DNA of 53,919 nucleotides from Rhizonema sp. PD37. Its GTDB lineage: Bacteria > Cyanobacteriota > Cyanobacteriia > Cyanobacteriales > Nostocaceae. Under the pieces are notes generated by a model. The model ran no database searches, was not told where the DNA came from, and saw nothing but the letters and a program-made list of their open reading frames with translations. A program made the position numbers and the translations under genes. The DNA lies in assembly GCA_029379215.1 (NCBI GenBank), contig JAQYWO010000021.1, forward strand, positions 1 through 53,919, read 5' to 3'. This document shows, piece by piece, positions 49,093-53,919 of the stretch (position 1 is its first letter; each line of letters begins with the position of its first letter).

Positions 49093-50706
49093 ATGTCCTT
49101 TGATTTAACAATTCCTCAAGCTGTAGGAAAACAAATCAATCTCACTATCAATATAGGAGAAAACCTTTTTCTTCTTGGAGCTAATGGAACAGGTAAGTCC
49201 AGCTTGATGCAATTAATATATAATCGTTATCATCAAAGTACGTTGCGAATATCGGCACATCGGCAAAATTGGTTTTCTTTCAATGGATTAACTTTATCAT
49301 CCCTGCAAAAACAGCAGGTTGAAAGCTCTATACGAGACGGAGACATAAACCTAGAGTCACGCTGGAGAGACAATTTTCCTGAACACCGTCCAAACATTGC
49401 GATTTATGATCTTATAGAAGCTGAAAACACGCGGGCTCGCTCAATTGCTAGCGCGGTGGATGCGAGCAATATTGAGCTTGCACAGACTTATGCAAAGAAA
49501 GATGCTCCTATAAAGATTATCAACGAACTTCTACGCCTTTCCAATATTCCTATTAATATTGATATTGATCAGTCCAATAATATAATTGCAAGTAGAAATG
49601 GCAGTGCCCCCTACAGTATTGCGGAGCTCTCAGACGGTGAACGTAACGCGTTGTTAATCGCCGCCAATGTGTTGAATGCTAAAAGCGGCACATTAATACT
49701 TATTGACGAGCCAGAGCGTCATCTTCATCGCTCTATCATTTCACCACTCTTGACACTTTTGTTCTCTAAACGAAAGGATTGTGCCTTCATCGTATCTACA
49801 CATGATGTGATGCTCCCCCTTGACAATCTGACCGCACGTACATTACTCATCCGAAGCTGCACCTATACTGGATCTTCTGTCACTCATTGGGACGTAGATC
49901 TTGTTTCTTTGGAAACCAAGATTGATGATGATCTTAGAAGGGATATCCTTGGTTCACGCAGAAAACTTTTATTTATAGAAGGCACCAATCAAAGCCTTGA
50001 TAAGCCGCTTTACAGTCTAGTGTTTCCAAACGTATCTGTTATTGCTAAATCAAATTGCCGCGATGTTGAACATGCCGTTTCTAGCCTCAGAGGCTCTAAT
50101 GAGTTTCATTGGCTTCATGCCTTTGGCATTGTTGATAATGATGGAAGGACGGAAAAAGATATTCATCGACTTAAAGAAAACGGTATATATGCTCTTTCGG
50201 TTTATTCAGTCGAGTCGATATACTATCATCCACATATTCAATATCTTGTTGCGCAACGCTATGCAGGCGTTATAGGAGGTGATGCGGATGAGCGTATCGT
50301 TAATGCCAAAGCTGCTGCGCTTGAGAGTATTAGGCTACATGTTCAACGCTTAAGTGAGCGATCTGCTGAAAAGGCACTTCGTGAGGATCTTTTTCGGCAT
50401 CTGCCAGGAAAAAAGGAAATTTGTGCTGGAGAATTTATAGAAATTTCTCTGGATGTGGCTAAATCTGTCAGGCAAGAGCGTGAAAAGCTACAAAATGCGC
50501 TCAATGCTTGTGATTTGGAGAAAATCATCTCGCAACATCCAATTCGTGAGACTCCTGCCTTAGAAAAGATTGTAGAGGCGCTTAGGTTTCAAAAGCGTAA
50601 AGATTATGAGGAGGCGGTATTGAAGCTATTGATAGATGATGCTGAGGCATTAGTTTTTGTAAGATCTCTGTTTGGCGCTCTAACCTCTGATATTGAGGCG
50701 ATATAG
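49093..50706 (+). CDS. Fused AAA (ABC-type) ATPase and DUF4435/TOPRIM-like protein, PARIS-like
   Basis: A 537-residue protein in one intact frame. Residues ~1-270 are an AAA_21/ABC-type ATPase: Walker A GANGTGKS (29-36), signature LSDGE (179-183), Walker B LILIDEPERH (D205, E206) and H-loop STHD. Residues ~280-400 look like DUF4435, a TOPRIM-related domain: LLFIEGTNQ (E296) and FGIVDNDGR (D348, D350). In PARIS anti-phage systems, AriA (ATPase) senses phage anti-restriction proteins and AriB (DUF4435) is the toxic nuclease; fused single-gene versions are known. No HIP1 octamer occurs inside, and a foreign resolvase fragment follows 27 bases later, pointing to transfer. An OLD-type nuclease is the alternative. 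Confidence 0.8.
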   Translation: MSFDLTIPQAVGKQINLTINIGENLFLLGANGTGKSSLMQLIYNRYHQSTLRISAHRQNWFSFNGLTLSSLQKQQVESSIRDGDINLESRWRDNFPEHRPNIAIYDLIEAENTRARSIASAVDASNIELAQTYAKKDAPIKIINELLRLSNIPINIDIDQSNNIIASRNGSAPYSIAELSDGERNALLIAANVLNAKSGTLILIDEPERHLHRSIISPLLTLLFSKRKDCAFIVSTHDVMLPLDNLTARTLLIRSCTYTGSSVTHWDVDLVSLETKIDDDLRRDILGSRRKLLFIEGTNQSLDKPLYSLVFPNVSVIAKSNCRDVEHAVSSLRGSNEFHWLHAFGIVDNDGRTEKDIHRLKENGIYALSVYSVESIYYHPHIQYLVAQRYAGVIGGDADERIVNAKAAALESIRLHVQRLSERSAEKALREDLFRHLPGKKEICAGEFIEISLDVAKSVRQEREKLQNALNACDLEKIISQHPIRETPALEKIVEALRFQKRKDYEEAVLKLLIDDAEALVFVRSLFGALTSDIEAI

Positions 50707-50733
50707 TATCACCTCCTGGCAAGAATTTTACGC

Positions 50734-51024
50734 CTAATTGCGTAAATAATGATAAAGTGTCTCGCGGCTGATGCCGAATTCGCGCGCGAGCACCGCTTTC
50801 TGCTCGGCTGCTTCTGCCCGATGCCGCAGCTTTTCCACTTGATCCGGTGAGAGGGCTTTCTTGCGTCCACGGTAGGCACCGCGCCTTTTAGCAAGAGCAA
50901 TGCCTTCACGTTACCGTTCGCGGATAAGCTCCCGCTCGAACTCGGCAAACGCCCCCATAACGGAGAGCAGGAGGTTCGCCATCGGGGAATCCTCGCCCGT
51001 GAAGGTCAGATTTTCTTTCCGGAA
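50734..51024 (-). pseudogene. Tn3-type resolvase (serine recombinase) C-terminal fragment with a nonsense codon
   Basis: The minus strand encodes KENLTFTGEDSPMANLLLS, MGAFAEFERELIRER and a stop, then (same frame) REGIALAKRRGAYRGRKKAL and LAREFGISRETLYHYLRN to a terminal stop. This is the dimerisation helix and Hin/resolvase DNA-binding end; the catalytic Ser domain is missing. The stop most simply arose from a Gln codon (ERQREG). GC content is visibly higher than in any neighbour, which suggests a proteobacterial Tn3-like origin. The fragment ends abruptly near 51024. Confidence 0.85.
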
Positions 51025-51156
51025 CCAATTTTAATCTTTAAACCACCATGCCACTGGGTTTGGGGTCAAATGAGCAGTGACGCAGAAAGTTACGTTAAGG
51101 AATTGATCATCGGCTTTCAACATCCTGATCACCAGTTCGTATAGCTGTACCAATTG

Positions 51157-51225
51157 AAGGGTCTGAAATCTAGGAGTTTCAAACCCTTACTGTACCATAC
51201 TCGTTTGCTGTACCAAACAGAGTAT
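51157..51225. repeat. Two consecutive imperfect hairpins with GTACC repeats
   Basis: Hairpin 1 pairs AAGGGTCTGAAATC with GAGTTTCAAACCCTT (51157-51188). Hairpin 2 pairs ATACTCGTTTG with CAAACAGAGTAT (51197-51225) around CTGTAC. GTACC/GTAC occurs in or beside each loop. It lies in the otherwise empty stretch 51025-51762 and resembles the subterminal hairpins of IS200/IS605-type ends or a structured RNA; neither can be proven here. Confidence 0.45.
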
Positions 51226-51762
51226 AGGCTACAAGGTACACCTTATCCGACTTATGTGGAACATACCCCTAAAACGGGTTGTTTTCGTCCGCTCACGCAC
51301 CTCGTTTGTCGAAAATATCATGCTGTGACCTAAAGCGCAATTGTCGCGTTGGGTTCTCTAACACAAATTTAAGTTGTTTAAAATACTCAATATAGCAAAT
51401 CAGGACTGATAAGGCTTCTGAAAAACTTTTCGGCCTAGCTGACTATACATACACACAGTAAAACCGTCTCTAAAAGAAGACGGGACGATCGCAAGTTCTA
51501 TCGAAACTGTAGATCTTGAGCTTATGTTCACATCCACTTGAGCAATGCGATCGCTCCTCTTCAATGGGCAATGCACGTTGTGACATAATCGATTGTGCTG
51601 CTCTTATTGGTTTACAAACGACGAAACACGATGGCGTTTTACAGCACTCTCACACTCTCCCCTAACACACAAAAATTTCGGGTGTACCTCTGTTGGTTAG
51701 AGTAGAGATTAGCCAATGAGGGCAAAAACTGACGGTCAAGTAGAATTAACATTTGGTAGATA

Positions 51763-52557
51763 ATGAGTATATATAGCATTTTGAGCCAAACTGAACGCCA
51801 ACGGGTGAGTGATGGAAAAGTTGTATCTATCTTGAACGGTTGCGAATCCTCACCTTTGCAGCTGGTGCTAATATTGCCACAACTAGGAGATTTTGACAGC
51901 TTTGAGTATACTTGGTGGTTACGACGAGATGGCAAACACCTATCTGAGCAAGGGATAACAATCCGAGCGGTGGGAATTGGCAATCGCACTTCCGGTCAGC
52001 GATTCTGTAGTTATACTGGATTTGCGGCAGATTGCTTGTTTATAGATCCCACAGCCCAGGTGCATCAAACGCTCAATTTGTACTCTGGTCTATCAGTGAG
52101 ACTACCTGGTCTCTCGCCTGGATTGAATGCTAAGCTCAACTTGATGCTCATGTGTGCTGGAATTGGTAGCCCTGGTACACTGGCGGAAGTGTTTCGCGGA
52201 TATAGGGGTGACGCAAGAGCGCCTCAGTTAATTAGTGATGATGAAATCGTTCAGGCTCCCCCTCTGCCCCCACTGAAGGGTTCATTCTTCAAATGGGCAG
52301 GTGGCAAAGGTTTTCAGCGCCCGTTCGAGTTAGCAACCTTGCGCTTACGAAACATGGCAGAAGTGCTCACTAACTGGAATACATATATTCCTAATCCTAC
52401 TTATCTTACGCAACGCGGGGCAACTTTCTTGTTTAATGCTCAAGGAGAATTACTTTATGAGCATCGCGATCGCGCTATCCTTGGTTTTGCTGCTGATATG
52501 AGTAATCCTCTATCTTTTCTCACCAATAGAGTCAATGATATTGGTTTCAATGAATAG
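51763..52557 (+). CDS. AhpC/TSA-like (peroxiredoxin-like) thioredoxin-fold protein
   Basis: A 264-residue protein resembling the cyanobacterial/plant PRX-like AhpC/TSA family: LVLILPQLGDFDSFEYTWWL, IRAVGIGNRTSGQRFCSYTG, DCLFIDPTAQVHQTLNLY and LMCAGIGSPGTLAEVFRGY. The classical PxxxTxxC motif is absent; conserved Cys are in FCSYTGF, DCLF and MCAG, so redox function is plausible but not certain. Probably cytosolic. Its stop overlaps the next gene by 8 bases, suggesting translational coupling. Confidence 0.55.
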   Translation: MSIYSILSQTERQRVSDGKVVSILNGCESSPLQLVLILPQLGDFDSFEYTWWLRRDGKHLSEQGITIRAVGIGNRTSGQRFCSYTGFAADCLFIDPTAQVHQTLNLYSGLSVRLPGLSPGLNAKLNLMLMCAGIGSPGTLAEVFRGYRGDARAPQLISDDEIVQAPPLPPLKGSFFKWAGGKGFQRPFELATLRLRNMAEVLTNWNTYIPNPTYLTQRGATFLFNAQGELLYEHRDRAILGFAADMSNPLSFLTNRVNDIGFNE

Positions 52558-53485
52558 AGCGTTGCCTCAAAATTTGCCATTTTTGTCAGCTGTATGTTGG
52601 CAAACTGACATTAATTCTTTGACATCAGAAGAAATGCTACGTCGTTACGAACGCGGTTGGCATTACCTTGGTATTATGGGTGAGTTGAGCGCAGAAGAAG
52701 CGGCGTTTGTCCGACAACTCAGTCAGCGCTATGGTTCCTGGATTGTCATGAACTTCCAATTAGAACAGCACAGGCAAATTCTGCAAGTACTCAGTAGACT
52801 CAACGCAAGTTTTCTTAAAGACTGCGGTGCTTATTTTGGAGGAGGGACATTTCTCTCCCTGAAATACGATGAGTACCGACTGAGCAAAGATATTGACTTT
52901 CTCTGTTCTGCGGGGCAAGGTTATCGAGCAATCCGCGAGCAGGTTTTCGACAGGGGATATGATGCCATTTTTATCAGTTTCGATGGCATTGAACTACCAA
53001 GAGAAATTCAGGCGAATCAGTATGGTGTGCGTTTCCCTGTGGTTGTAGGAGGTGTCTCAATTAAGTTTGAGATTGTGATGGAAGGAAGAATTGCACTCGA
53101 TCCACCACAGGAGTATGATTGGTTACCTGTATCTTGTCTTAGTAATGCGGATTGTTTTGCAGAAAAACTGATGGCGTCTTCAGATCGCTGGTTGGATGCA
53201 TCTGTAGCATCAAGAGACTTAATTGATTTAGCAATTCTGCGTCAGACAGGCGAAATTCCCCAAAGCGCGATCGCCAAATCAGAAAATGTCTATCCTGTCA
53301 TCGAACCGTTGAAACGAGCGATCGTCAATTTCCAAACCCAGCCAAACTATCGAGAACGTTGTTACAAATCGCTCATAGTCAAATCTCCTGTCAAAATTAT
53401 CGACGGTATAGATCTACTTGCCGCAGATTTCCATTTGCCTGCAACTGAGCGTACATTTACAGAACAGCAAACAGCCAATTTTTGA
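52550..53485 (+). CDS. AbiEii-type nucleotidyltransferase fused to a small N-terminal domain
   Basis: A 311-residue protein from the ATG at 52550. Residues ~67-311 are the AbiEii/AbiGii nucleotidyltransferase family: LKDCGAYFGGGTFLSL followed by EYRLSKDIDFL, the G-G-x(T/S) and D-x-D catalytic pair. AbiE-type toxins transfer nucleotides to tRNA 3' ends. Residues 1-66 (LPFLSAVCWQTDINSLT, EEMLRRYERGWHYLGIMG) are an independent-looking module; similar ~65-residue proteins precede such toxins in other cyanobacteria, as I recall. An internal ATG at 52748 (MNFQLEQHRQ) starts the usual toxin length. So a separate small gene and toxin appear fused in one frame here. Confidence 0.75.
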   Translation: MNRALPQNLPFLSAVCWQTDINSLTSEEMLRRYERGWHYLGIMGELSAEEAAFVRQLSQRYGSWIVMNFQLEQHRQILQVLSRLNASFLKDCGAYFGGGTFLSLKYDEYRLSKDIDFLCSAGQGYRAIREQVFDRGYDAIFISFDGIELPREIQANQYGVRFPVVVGGVSIKFEIVMEGRIALDPPQEYDWLPVSCLSNADCFAEKLMASSDRWLDASVASRDLIDLAILRQTGEIPQSAIAKSENVYPVIEPLKRAIVNFQTQPNYRERCYKSLIVKSPVKIIDGIDLLAADFHLPATERTFTEQQTANF

Positions 53486-53532
53486 TTTTCTAGAAGAAAA
53501 ATGCAGAGAATCCTTGAGAAGGTTGATAACCT

Positions 53533-53592
53533 GTGAAAGATTTGCACTCAAAGCCCCGTAACGCTCATCCTGTAGAAGATATTTGGTTGTAA
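53533..53592 (+). pseudogene. Transposase C-terminal scrap (IS630-like, tentative)
   Basis: A GTG-initiated 19-residue frame ends with KPRNAHPVEDIWL and a stop. N/H-P-V/I-E-D/N-x-W is the C-terminal catalytic Glu motif of many IS630-type transposases. Too short to be certain. A MITE-like element starts 12 bases downstream. Confidence 0.35.
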
Positions 53593-53604
53593 GTAATCAT
53601 CTCA

Positions 53605-53784
53605 TGTCCGGTTACACACCTATTTGAAAAAGAACCCTACCCCGCTTGTGGCTGACGCCAAAGCGCCCCTCCCCGCTTGCTTTAGAGGGTTTGGGGAGGC
53701 AGCACGCATGAGGCGTTTTCCCGCCGTAGGTGAGGAGCGTGGTGGGGTGCAGTGTCTATGAAATTATGGTTAATTAACCGGACA
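53605..53784. repeat. MITE-like element with TGTCCG termini (copy 2)
   Basis: Starts TGTCCGGTTACACACC and ends, in reverse, TGTCCGGTTAATTAACC. The interior has ACCCTACCCCGC, GAGGGTTTGGGGAGG and GGTGGGGTGCAG, of the same plan as the element at 37474-37599. 180 bp, no coding capacity. The remaining ~135 bases to the window end show no gene. Confidence 0.7.
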
Positions 53785-53919
53785 TGATATCATATCTGAT
53801 TAGGGAGTTTTATTTTTTCTGTCATTCCTTTTCCATTGTCAAAGCTTTATTTAAGTTGGCAGCATCTTGTCATTTATAAAATCCATGAATATAGTTTTTT
53901 ATCATTAATGATTTAGGAT

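Overview
The window is a chromosomal segment of a cyanobacterium, most likely a filamentous nitrogen-fixing member of the Nostocales. The evidence is a dense scatter of the cyanobacterial HIP1 octamer GCGATCGC, a high-light-inducible (Hli) protein gene, a group-1 sigma factor of cyanobacterial type, a DUF2949-type small protein, and a nifV-nifZ-nifT cluster. Base composition is moderately AT-rich. Dispersed inverted repeats and decayed mobile-element fragments are frequent.

Layout. 0-7 kb: an ABC exporter, an AraC remnant, a RelE/Phd toxin-antitoxin (TA) pair, a quinone-reductase-like gene with a shortened partner, a secreted TPR protein and mtnA. 7-9.6 kb: a defence/TA-rich patch with an Rpn fragment, a PIN toxin with a HicB-like antitoxin, and a BrnT/BrnA pair whose toxin has lost its N-terminus, followed by repeat DNA. 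9.6-14 kb: glcD, a Uma2 nuclease-fold gene, a membrane-anchored SGNH hydrolase and miaA. 14-23 kb: gyrB with a structured leader, a 1.6-kb gene-free stretch, sigA, hli with an HLR1-like site, a GyrA/ParC paralogue without the GyrA box, and a response regulator. 23-32 kb: a secreted TPR protein, a SucC/SucD-like pair with altered catalytic motifs, an ABC-2 ATPase/permease pair and an acyltransferase. 32-37 kb: leuB, prepilin peptidase, accD and two small conserved genes. 37-44 kb: nested repeats, a HAD phosphatase, a two-partner-secretion remnant, an MFS transporter, an IS607 remnant, a frameshifted sugar-binding protein, a TacA/TacT-type pair and a 2OG-Fe(II) oxygenase. 44-48 kb: the nifVZT region. 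48-54 kb: a defence/mobile island with a fused AAA ATPase-DUF4435 protein resembling single-gene PARIS, a GC-rich Tn3-type resolvase fragment, a peroxiredoxin-like gene, an AbiEii-type nucleotidyltransferase fused to a small N-terminal module, a transposase scrap and a MITE-like repeat.

How the genes work together. The housekeeping part covers DNA topology (gyrB and the GyrA-like paralogue), transcription (sigA), photoprotection (hli), photorespiratory glycolate oxidation (glcD), methionine salvage (mtnA), leucine and fatty-acid synthesis (leuB, accD), tRNA modification (miaA) and pilus maturation (prepilin peptidase). NifV makes homocitrate for the nitrogenase cofactor, and NifZ and NifT are accessory. 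Around these are at least five TA or TA-like modules and several relics, which is typical of large Nostocales genomes.

The strongest candidates for something unusual are three. First, the single-gene AAA-DUF4435 protein at 49.1-50.7 kb, next to a foreign resolvase scrap. Second, the SucCD-like pair at 25.7-28.0 kb, in which the phosphohistidine, its partner glutamate and the CoA-binding glycine motif are all replaced. Third, the AbiEii-like fusion at 52.5 kb.
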